Assembly (NCBI GenBank): GCA_032250585.1
Contig: JAVVFH010000222.1
Location: 1-5,963, forward strand
Length of the DNA: 5,963 bases
Direction of reading: 5' to 3'
DNA from: JAVVFH01 sp032250585
Lineage (GTDB): Bacteria > Pseudomonadota > Gammaproteobacteria > Xanthomonadales > SZUA-36
Part shown: one piece after another, positions 1-5,963 of the stretch
How positions within the stretch are numbered: position 1 is the stretch's first letter
How the letters are laid out: every line of letters starts with the position of its first letter
Position numbers and translations under genes: made by a program
The notes under the pieces: generated by a model
Told to the model about the DNA's origin: nothing
The model's database searches: none
What the model saw: the letters and a program-made list of their open reading frames with translations, nothing else

Positions 1-2
1 GC

Positions 3-356
3 CATATGGCTCGTGCCGAGTATGAGGCAATTGGCCGCTCGAGCGCCGACCAGCGGCGACTCTCTCTCGACGAAGCCCAGCCGGGGCTGCATCACCGATT
101 ACCCGGTTTTTGCCGCGCTGGCCACCCAGCCAGTTGCGCAACAAACCGAGATCGCCGGCAAGCTCCAGGCACTGTTTTTGGTCGCTGTAGCGCTACGTGA
201 GTACCACATCGTCCACGATGGGTATCGGTCCCCGCCAGCCACTGCCGGGCGCTCCTGCAGGAGGGTTTCGCGCGGGTCGTACTCAGATCCCCGGATCAGC
301 TCGATAATCCTGCGCTCTACCAGTCCTGGGTCGCTGTGCCGCCAACTGGAGATGCT
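3..356 (+). other. Stretch where the coding signal alternates between two forward frames
   Basis: Reading from base 3, the frame starting MARAEYEAIGRSSADQRR has low second-position GC up to about base 95. From about 95 to 238 the signal moves to the frame of the recombinase (ITDYPVFAALATQPVAQQ). From 240 to about 356 it returns to the earlier frame (HCRALLQEGFARVVLRSPDQ, then LDNPALYQSW), after which the recombinase frame takes over for good. Over 241-357 a hand count gives about 27 of 39 second positions G/C in the recombinase frame, against about 22 of 40 in the alternative; real genes usually show the lower value. This fits compensating single-base indels in one ancestral gene start, or the end of an upstream gene overlapping this one. 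It is a composition argument, not proof. Confidence 0.4.
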
Positions 357-2163
357 TCTGCATTCCAAGCGCCCTCTGCCGAGAAAGGATTGGAGGGTCG
401 TGAGTGGACTTCTGCCCCTCCTGCGCGATGTCAGGGATGACCGGGAGCCCCGCACACGACAGGGTGGCGGGCAGCGGAAGAGTGGAACCAGGACTACTGT
501 TCATGCCGATATGGAGGATGGTGCCACCCGCCGCCACGCCGTGGTAGATGAGCGCCCGGATGCGGATACCCGCGTCGAGTTGCAGGTCGAGGGCCTTCCG
601 CCCGAGCACGAAACGACCCGAGAGACTCTCTATGCCGAGTTTCCCTCGTCGCGCAACCCGGAATTTCCCTCTCGTGGACTTAGCGAGTACCAGGCCCAGC
701 AGCGCCTGATACTAAGGGCGCGCGCATACAAGACGAGCCAGCAACAGGCGCCTAACCGGCGTGAAATGCTTCACGAACCGGCGCTGGCTCCTCTGCTGCA
801 CCCACGAGGCCCAGTGGCCCCTCCAAAGGATTCTGATCTGGACTGGACGCTCGACACACTGCTGGGGTTCATGGTAGTGACCGGATGCACGGCGGAGGAC
901 CTGCGCGACGTGCGGGTCTGGAGCACGCATTCAAAGGTGCCGCGCCGGCCACCGGCGTTAGGGGTGGTCGCCGAATATTCGGAATTCGTAATGCCTGTTG
1001 CACGCTTACCCGACTGTTGGCAGCCCAATTCGGAGATGCGCCACCATTTCAGAAGGCCTGCCAATCATTACTACCTGAAGATTCCCACCCACCTGCCGAT
1101 TGGTAAGCGGATCGTGGAGCTCGCCAGTCGACGCCTCGAAAGCGGTCTGCTATGTGGAGACTCGCTTGGACCGACTGATCAACTGCCCACAAAGCTGCAG
1201 GGTCGGATATCGAAACTCAATGACGTCCACCACACTCACCTGACGCTCAATCGGATCAGTCAGTTCCTTTCGAGCGCGATCTACGCGCTTGATGGCGATA
1301 TGGCCGAGAGTCTGTTAATTAGCTACCGTCATCGCAGATCGAATGATCCCAGGCTTTATTACCATTCGACTCAGAGCGCCTACCTTCAGCACCAGTACAG
1401 GCGGCTTTGGGGTGCTAAATCTGAACGGCCGGAGCTGGAGGGGACCCGGCGAATTAGGGTGCTGCGGTCACTAGATCCCGACATTGGTTCGGCGGCGGTT
1501 CCGTATCGTGAAAGCATCATCGCGTTCGTTCAGTCGATGAAGGAGCAAATTGACGGCCTCATGGGAGAGCGTGGACGCCGCACCGCCTCGCGCTGGATCG
1601 AGATCCACAATGCTTTAACTGCCTACGTCATACGGCAGGTGCAGTGGTTAACAGGGATACGGGCGGTACGCGACCCAATCGAGCTTCCGTTGTACGCCGC
1701 GCGCTCGGGTTTTCTGGGCGTGATCGACAAGGACTCCAGTGACGAGTACGGGGCCCGTGTTGTCTGGCTTATTGAGCCGGTCCAGAAGCAAATCGAAACC
1801 TACCTGAAATACGTCGACTCGGCGACGCGCCCCATCTTCGGGGATGTGAATCGCGAAGCCGCGTTCCGATTCATTGGTGAGGGGGCGTCGATTCAGCAGG
1901 TCAATCAGCGGCGCCTCGGGCAGTACCTGCCCACCTATCCGTTTGCGCCGAACTCCCATCGTCACTATCTGCGAACTCGGCTTCGCGAGAAAGGCGTTGA
2001 CGGCGGAATTGTCGACGCGTGGATGGGGCATGGTGGCATTGGCGCCGAGCCCTACGCCCGGCACAGCGCAATGTCTCCAGTGGTGATGCGAGAGGCGGCC
2101 GAGCCAGCCCTCAAGTCAATTTGGGAAGAGCTTGGGTGGGAAGTGCTGCCGGGGAGCCAGTGA
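13..2163 (+). CDS. Tyrosine recombinase / site-specific integrase (first of a pair), 5' end unresolved
   Basis: DNA strand-exchange enzyme of the tyrosine recombinase (phage integrase) superfamily, expected to cut and rejoin attachment sites through a 3'-phosphotyrosine. Numbering from the GTG at 13 (716 aa), the C-terminal third carries the whole catalytic set: Arg I in TGIRAVRDP (R550, codon 1660), a candidate beta-hairpin lysine K573 (codon 1729), HxxR as H651-Y-L-R654 (codons 1963-1974), and box III MGHGGIGAEPYARHS with H673 (2029) and nucleophile Y681 (2053). Residues from about 220 to 540 would be the core-binding region, with many basic and aromatic residues. The protein is about twice the size of a typical phage integrase. 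The start is uncertain: the frame stays open to the left edge, no internal ATG/GTG has a good ribosome binding site, and the first ~360 bases show conflicting coding signal. The true gene may begin upstream of the window. It ends in TGATG, overlapping the next gene by one base. Family call strong; start and exact subfamily weak. Confidence 0.85.
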   Translation: MPSMRQLAARAPTSGDSLSTKPSRGCITDYPVFAALATQPVAQQTEIAGKLQALFLVAVALREYHIVHDGYRSPPATAGRSCRRVSRGSYSDPRISSIILRSTSPGSLCRQLEMLLHSKRPLPRKDWRVVSGLLPLLRDVRDDREPRTRQGGGQRKSGTRTTVHADMEDGATRRHAVVDERPDADTRVELQVEGLPPEHETTRETLYAEFPSSRNPEFPSRGLSEYQAQQRLILRARAYKTSQQQAPNRREMLHEPALAPLLHPRGPVAPPKDSDLDWTLDTLLGFMVVTGCTAEDLRDVRVWSTHSKVPRRPPALGVVAEYSEFVMPVARLPDCWQPNSEMRHHFRRPANHYYLKIPTHLPIGKRIVELASRRLESGLLCGDSLGPTDQLPTKLQGRISKLNDVHHTHLTLNRISQFLSSAIYALDGDMAESLLISYRHRRSNDPRLYYHSTQSAYLQHQYRRLWGAKSERPELEGTRRIRVLRSLDPDIGSAAVPYRESIIAFVQSMKEQIDGLMGERGRRTASRWIEIHNALTAYVIRQVQWLTGIRAVRDPIELPLYAARSGFLGVIDKDSSDEYGARVVWLIEPVQKQIETYLKYVDSATRPIFGDVNREAAFRFIGEGASIQQVNQRRLGQYLPTYPFAPNSHRHYLRTRLREKGVDGGIVDAWMGHGGIGAEPYARHSAMSPVVMREAAEPALKSIWEELGWEVLPGSQ
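2151..2156 (+). promoter_or_regulatory. Ribosome binding site of the large recombinase gene
   Basis: GGGGAG lies six bases before the ATG at 2163, inside the last codons of the upstream gene. It decides the start: the same frame is open from 2019, but the earlier starts sit deep inside the upstream gene without a comparable Shine-Dalgarno. The stop (2161-2163) and start (2163-2165) share the A of TGATG, the usual arrangement for termination-reinitiation coupling. Confidence 0.75.
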
Positions 2164-5100
2164 TGAAAAGAACCTCTGAAGAGCGCCGGCAGGCGCGTCT
2201 ACGGACCGAGCAGCGCGCCCTTGCGACAGTTGAGCATTTACTGGGGAAGGTTGCCCCGGATCTTGTCGCTAAACGACGTGGGGCCGGGCTGTCGCGAGAT
2301 CATTGCGAATCCTTGGTACAGCAAGTTCAGTCAGCTATCGAGCCGAAGCACTGGAAGGCCGCGCGAAAGCACCTGAGAAAACGTCTTAAGCAGCTTGAGG
2401 CTGCCACGGCCGGCTCTGTCTATCTGCCGCCGCCGGCTACTTACATCCAGCGCGACAAGTCCCCGCTGGCAGGCAATGCAATGACTTTAGTCAGCGAGTT
2501 GGAAGTATTGATCGAACGATTCCTGATCGATGTGAGGGAGAACCTGAATGCCCCTGTACACCCTGTGACGATTGAACGGGAGAAAAACAGAAAGAAATCC
2601 AAAAAGAAAGGGAAAGAGAAATCTGAGGAGCAAAAGAAAGCTGAGAACAGGAGAGCTGAAAAGAAAAAGGCCGAGAGAGAGCACAATCATCGTTTGCGCA
2701 CTCTGGGCCGAATTGTCTTTTCGGCGATCGCCAACGGCGGTCTCCTGAACCAGAGCCTCTACCGGAATTTCCTCGCTGAGGTCTGCGACGGACTTCACGC
2801 GCATGGGGAGCTGGCCTGGGTTTCGTTTCCGCTCGATGATCGTGAGCCCGATGACGATGGTGAGCCAGCCAGGCCGGGGAGCAACTTTGACGCGCCGGTC
2901 CGGCGCTGGATTCTGGACCCGGTGACGTTGGGCCTCGTCACGCGGTGGCGTGCGGCAAATGAGGCTGAGGAGAGGCGCGCAGTTCTCGCCCGCACCAAAG
3001 TACAGAATGCCCTGAGGCACTACCTCAAGTACCTCAGGAGGCTTCCGATATCCGGAGCGGAGCTGCGCTCTGCGGCTGTAACCACCCCCACAGAGCTTTT
3101 CAGGGCAGCCACTGCACGAACATCACTATATTTGCCGCCCGTCCTGGTCAATTTCCTCCGGCACATCGGAAATGGCCAGTCCATGAGCGAGCGGACCTGG
3201 TGGCGTTATCAGTTCGATTTGATTGTTGATACCCCCAATCCCGAAGCGGAAGCGTCCGACACCACAGCCGGCTTGGCGACAGTTGAGCGGCAAAAGGTGC
3301 AGTACAAGGGTGACAAGGCGGCGTTTTTTCGCCTTCAGGAGGGTCTGCTGAAGGTTCTGCAGCAGAATCTCGGTGAGCCGGGAAACCTGAAAAAAGCGGA
3401 CAAGAACGGACCGGCCGTTAAGCGCATCGAGGCGGTGCTCGAGAAGCGGAAAGCGGACATGGCGCCCCTGCTGTACGCTTTCTTCAGCTGGATCCTCTGG
3501 AAGCTGAAGCAACCCTCCAAGAATCAGGGGCGCATCCGGTGTTCGTCGGCTCGCCGGTACACCAGCCGCCTCGGCCAAGCACTAATTGCGCTGGGTGCCG
3601 AGCTATCGATCGAAGGGATGGGCCCGAGTGAGTGGGAGAACTTCTACGACGAGATCATCGAAAGCCTTGATTCCGCGATTGATCGAACAAAGGCGGTCGG
3701 GAACCTGAGGGATTTCCACCGTTTTCTGATGATCAGTTTTGATGCCCCACCAGCCGCGATCGATGGCGAAATCGATTTGACCGTCCGAAGCCGGTCCGCT
3801 CTTGTTTCAGAGCGCGATTATCAACGTTTGATGGAGGTGTTGGCCGCCGCGGGGAAGCCAAGCCACCAGTTGCAAGTGATGCGGATCATCGCCATGCTGA
3901 TGTTTCGGGTCGGGCTTAGACCCAACGAGCTGATTGGTCTGGAGTACCGGCACATCCAGGGCGCGCCACTTAACCGTCTTGCAAAGGGGTCAGCCGAACC
4001 AGTCCTCTACATGCATGCCACCTCCCGGGAAGTCCTCAAGACGCCCTCGGCTGTGCGCCAGATCCCACTGACATGGTTCCTGAAGCCCGAGGAGTTGGAG
4101 GAGTTCCAGGCCTTTCTCTACCGGCGACTGTTTGTATTCAGGGACTCCAACCGGCGCAATGCTGTGATTTTCACGCCCAGCCTGGGCGTAAACACTCAAA
4201 TCTCGTCGAAGGAGTTCTTCGGGCCGCTAACAGACTTGTTGCGCGATATTACCGGGGATTCGGCGGTTGTGGCCTACACGCTCCGCCACGGATGTCTCTC
4301 GAACATATTTCTCGATTTGCTTTCACCAAGCACTACTCGCCCCCATGCGTTTTTCAGAAACGATCTTCTACCCCGCGAAGCTATCTACGCCATTAGCACA
4401 CTGGCTGGCCACCTCGATCCCGACATCACCCTGCAGTCATACGTTCATACCCAGGATATCGCCTGCTACTCGCACCTTAGAGAGCATCTGAAGAATTTGC
4501 CGATCGGCGTTTGGGCAGCTCTTGAAGGACGAGAAGAGGCCTCCCTGCATCAGCGAAGGGCAAGAAAGAAAAATCGGTCCCGGGAAACTAGCGACGGCGC
4601 CCAAAACGAACAGCTGCACGATACGACGACGCGGCTGATCAAGCAGTTGGGGCTGTCAACCCCCAAAGCCAAGTCAGGCCACAAAGTCCCCTTGCCGGAA
4701 TTCGAGACAACTGAAGCGTCACTGCTGGATTTTGACATTGAAACAATCCATGCCCTGCTGTTTTCTCTTTTTAGAAACCATTCTCAAGAAGCCCGCGCTC
4801 GCCTATTCGGACTGCCTGACGCGCAGATTCAGAAGTTCCTGGAAATGTGTCTCAGACTGGCCAGCCACAGAACAGTGTCTACCTCCGGAAAGCTGAATCC
4901 ACGTAATCTCAAACCCCTCAAGCCGCGAAAGCATCTCCCCGAACTCTACAGGCACGCTCAGCCCGGTCAATTTGGTCCGGCACCACCTCACCATTCGCGA
5001 GAGGAGATGGAGGAAGCGAACAGAGTCTTTCGGCTACTAGCGCGGAAAGCGCGTGAAATGAAAATGGACCGTGGGCGCGTAATAGAGGAAATCATCAAAC

Positions 5101-5531
5101 CGGTTCGGGATTTACTGCTGGCGCATTCGGGCAGTGAGGCTATCATTCGCGTAGTCGATAGAGGTCGATTCGTCAGTGCGGTCCAGACACTACGCAGTCT
5201 CAATATCCCTCCCGAACGTATCGAGCTGGAGATCGAAGCCCTGCCGGTCCAAGGAATGCCTGATCTTCCCTCGTGGTTCCAGCGACTCTGCATAATCGGC
5301 AAGAGCCGCAAGCTACGTCAAAGCGATCGCAGTTCGGACGTAACTCGACGGTCAGAAAAATACCCGGACTTCGGCATCGTTAAGGTACGTGTGCTAGAGC
5401 GGACCGGGTCGCACGTCGCCGAGTTGAACCGGAAAGCGCGAGGCCGAGTCGGGAGCCGGGCCGGTGTGGGCTGGCGAGTCGGGTGCTATTATTCAATTGC
5501 CTCACTGTCTGCTGTGCTTCCGTCAAAGTAG
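2163..5531 (+). CDS. Very large tyrosine recombinase / integrase-like protein (second of a pair)
   Basis: A 1122-residue protein with a tyrosine recombinase catalytic domain in its middle, expected to bind and recombine DNA together with the product of the upstream gene. Visible layout: residues 1-135 mostly helical and basic; 139-173 a lysine/glutamate-rich linker, probably helical; 175-545 a large unassigned region whose last part (about 435-525, with SSARRYTSRLGQAL) is a plausible core-binding domain; catalytic domain about 545-775. Catalytic residues: Arg I R586 in GLRPNEL (codon 3918), beta-hairpin lysine K626 in VLKTPSAVRQIPL (4038), Arg II R708 in YTLRHG (4284), H750 in LAGH (4410) and nucleophile Y760 in TLQSYVH (4440). 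The box II histidine position is Tyr (Y705). Residues 775-1122 follow the catalytic domain, far longer than usual, with no domain I recognise. The last ~55 residues are Gly/Arg/Val-rich and may not be native to the family. Start fixed by the Shine-Dalgarno at 2151 and the one-base overlap. Family call is strong; functions of the terminal regions are unknown. Confidence 0.88.
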   Translation: MKRTSEERRQARLRTEQRALATVEHLLGKVAPDLVAKRRGAGLSRDHCESLVQQVQSAIEPKHWKAARKHLRKRLKQLEAATAGSVYLPPPATYIQRDKSPLAGNAMTLVSELEVLIERFLIDVRENLNAPVHPVTIEREKNRKKSKKKGKEKSEEQKKAENRRAEKKKAEREHNHRLRTLGRIVFSAIANGGLLNQSLYRNFLAEVCDGLHAHGELAWVSFPLDDREPDDDGEPARPGSNFDAPVRRWILDPVTLGLVTRWRAANEAEERRAVLARTKVQNALRHYLKYLRRLPISGAELRSAAVTTPTELFRAATARTSLYLPPVLVNFLRHIGNGQSMSERTWWRYQFDLIVDTPNPEAEASDTTAGLATVERQKVQYKGDKAAFFRLQEGLLKVLQQNLGEPGNLKKADKNGPAVKRIEAVLEKRKADMAPLLYAFFSWILWKLKQPSKNQGRIRCSSARRYTSRLGQALIALGAELSIEGMGPSEWENFYDEIIESLDSAIDRTKAVGNLRDFHRFLMISFDAPPAAIDGEIDLTVRSRSALVSERDYQRLMEVLAAAGKPSHQLQVMRIIAMLMFRVGLRPNELIGLEYRHIQGAPLNRLAKGSAEPVLYMHATSREVLKTPSAVRQIPLTWFLKPEELEEFQAFLYRRLFVFRDSNRRNAVIFTPSLGVNTQISSKEFFGPLTDLLRDITGDSAVVAYTLRHGCLSNIFLDLLSPSTTRPHAFFRNDLLPREAIYAISTLAGHLDPDITLQSYVHTQDIACYSHLREHLKNLPIGVWAALEGREEASLHQRRARKKNRSRETSDGAQNEQLHDTTTRLIKQLGLSTPKAKSGHKVPLPEFETTEASLLDFDIETIHALLFSLFRNHSQEARARLFGLPDAQIQKFLEMCLRLASHRTVSTSGKLNPRNLKPLKPRKHLPELYRHAQPGQFGPAPPHHSREEMEEANRVFRLLARKAREMKMDRGRVIEEIIKPVRDLLLAHSGSEAIIRVVDRGRFVSAVQTLRSLNIPPERIELEIEALPVQGMPDLPSWFQRLCIIGKSRKLRQSDRSSDVTRRSEKYPDFGIVKVRVLERTGSHVAELNRKARGRVGSRAGVGWRVGCYYSIASLSAVLPSK
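2578..2681 (+). repeat. Purine-rich low-complexity tract encoding a Lys/Glu linker
   Basis: About a hundred bases are nearly all A and G on the + strand, within a gene that is otherwise GC-rich and balanced. They encode residues 139-173 of the large recombinase (runs such as KNRKKSKKKGKEK and RRAEKKKAER), a highly charged, probably helical or flexible linker between the N-terminal region and the rest. The reading frame is intact through it. Confidence 0.6.
5445..5483. repeat. 9-bp direct repeat near the 3' end of the large recombinase gene
   Basis: CGAGTCGGG occurs at 5445-5453 and again at 5475-5483, exactly 30 bases apart start to start, with GC-rich sequence between and an AT-rich patch (TATTATTCAATTG) directly after. 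The segment lies in the part of the gene that encodes the odd Gly/Arg-rich tail. Paired short repeats beside an integrase gene are a common form of arm or accessory site, but with only two copies this may be chance in GC-rich DNA. Confidence 0.35.
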
Positions 5532-5685
5532 AACGTCACGTCATAGCTTCTAAACTACATTCTTTGTGATGAGGACCATTGTTGGAGCAAGATGCAGCTC
5601 GGTCCACACAGATCGGCGTTTCATTATCTCAGCGGACCAAGCGGATATGCGCCTATGCGGCGTTAATCACTTTGTCCGGAGATTT

Positions 5686-5712
5686 TTGACAGTTGCACCA
5701 ATGCGCCAGAAT
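5686..5712 (+). promoter_or_regulatory. Candidate sigma-70-type promoter for the downstream regulator ORF
   Basis: A perfect TTGACA sits at 5686-5691. The best -10 candidate is CAGAAT at 5707-5712 (four of six matches), with a 15-base spacer that is shorter than ideal. Transcription would begin around 5720, about 30 bases before the ATG at 5752. The -10 overlaps the left arm of the palindrome at 5709-5734, as expected if that palindrome is an operator. The weak -10 and short spacer keep confidence low. Confidence 0.3.
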
Positions 5713-5734
5713 CGCGACAATGGATGTCGCATTC
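5709..5734. promoter_or_regulatory. 26-bp interrupted palindrome, candidate operator
   Basis: Left arm GAATCGCGACA (5709-5719) and right arm TGTCGCATTC (5725-5734) are reverse complements except for one extra C at 5713, separated by the five bases ATGGA. The inner six base pairs (GCGACA/TGTCGC) are perfect. It lies between the candidate -35 and the ATG of a helix-turn-helix ORF, so an autoregulatory binding site is the simplest reading; a hairpin in the 5' leader is the alternative. There is no T-run after it, so it is not a rho-independent terminator. Confidence 0.45.
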
Positions 5735-5751
5735 AAGGCAAGGTTGCGACG

Positions 5752-5904
5752 ATGCCCGACACGAGTCTCCGAAAGTTGGCAATGCTCAAGCTCATTCCCC
5801 GGCGGCCTCCGGGAATCACCTGCCGTGAACTCGAGGAGAGGCTTGCGGCCCGCGACTATCAAGTCAGTCGCCGCACGATCGAGCGGGACCTCCGTGGCCT
5901 GTGA
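5752..5904 (+). CDS. Truncated WYL-type transcriptional regulator, N-terminal helix-turn-helix only
   Basis: Fifty residues that look like the opening of WYL-domain regulators of the YafY/PafC type: LRKLAMLKLIPRRPP, then ITCRELEERLAARDYQVSRR and TIERDLRGL. The winged helix-turn-helix spans about residues 8-50, with the recognition helix near 39-48. Full family members run to roughly 300 residues and carry a ligand-sensing WYL domain; here a TGA at 5902 ends the frame right after the helix-turn-helix. None of the three frames in the remaining 59 bases reads like the expected linker, so this is probably a remnant cut by a rearrangement or insertion at about 5900 rather than a simple one-base shift. 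I chose ATG 5752 because family similarity begins there. The same frame is open back to 5566, but that extension does not look coding. A candidate promoter and palindrome lie just upstream. A functional mini-regulator is possible but less likely. Confidence 0.6.
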   Translation: MPDTSLRKLAMLKLIPRRPPGITCRELEERLAARDYQVSRRTIERDLRGL

Positions 5905-5963
5905 AGAGCCGGAAATATATGGCGCCATCATCAGCGGCTCCGCTCAGGCATACCCGCCGTCTG

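Noticed and set aside
2019..2162. Earlier start for the large recombinase, adding 48 residues
   Set aside because: It would lie within the catalytic end of the upstream gene. The ATG at 2163 has a good Shine-Dalgarno and the typical one-base overlap.
2441..3020. Minus-strand open frames opposite the large recombinase, including a Phe/Ser-rich one
   Set aside because: The Phe/Leu-rich text is simply the complement of the lysine-rich polypurine tract; the forward frame has clear family motifs on both sides.
3126..3578. 150-codon minus-strand open frame
   Set aside because: Mirror of well-supported forward coding sequence, with no recognisable motif or ribosome binding site.
4073..4491. Alternative forward frames inside the catalytic domain of the large recombinase
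   Set aside because: They overlap the codons for K626, R708, H750 and Y760 in the main frame and have no family resemblance.
5646..5659. Tandem TATGCG repeats eight bases apart
   Set aside because: Two short copies with no further units; not enough for an iteron or regulatory claim.
5714..5730. GCGACA/TGTCGC hairpin as a terminator
   Set aside because: No T-run follows and it lies just upstream of a start codon, so an operator or leader hairpin fits better.
5566..5751. Earlier GTG/ATG start for the helix-turn-helix ORF, adding 62 residues
   Set aside because: The extra residues do not resemble the family and would place the palindrome and candidate promoter inside coding sequence.
5919..5928. 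Perfect palindrome ATGGCGCCAT
   Set aside because: Ten bases only, with no partner or context; expected by chance often enough in GC-rich DNA.

Overview
The window looks like one end of an integrated mobile element or genomic island in a moderately GC-rich bacterium, probably a proteobacterium. That assignment rests only on codon style, Shine-Dalgarno spacing and the protein families; nothing here fixes the genus.

Layout: almost everything lies on the + strand. From the left edge to 2163 runs a tyrosine-recombinase gene whose catalytic domain is complete at its C-terminal end. Its 5' end is not resolved: the frame is open to the window edge, and the coding signal seems to hop between two frames over roughly the first 360 bases. 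A second, much larger tyrosine recombinase (2163-5531, 1122 aa) follows with a one-base stop/start overlap (TGATG) and a good ribosome binding site, so the two are very likely one translationally coupled operon. The second protein has a long N-terminal region with a lysine-rich linker, a central catalytic domain, and about 350 residues after the catalytic tyrosine that I cannot assign.

Downstream lie about 220 non-coding bases holding a -35-like TTGACA and a 26-bp interrupted palindrome. Then comes a 50-codon ORF (5752-5904) that resembles only the N-terminal helix-turn-helix of WYL-type regulators; it stops where the rest of such a protein should begin. The last 59 bases show no recognisable gene.

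Working together (inference): two dissimilar tyrosine recombinases in one operon suggest a multi-recombinase integration module, in the broad sense of RIT elements, Tn554-type TnpA/TnpB or Gamma-Mobile-Trio islands. I cannot assign it to any of these from sequence alone. The remnant regulator may belong to the element or to disrupted flanking DNA. No tRNA, rRNA, CRISPR array, IS transposase or convincing rho-independent terminator was seen.
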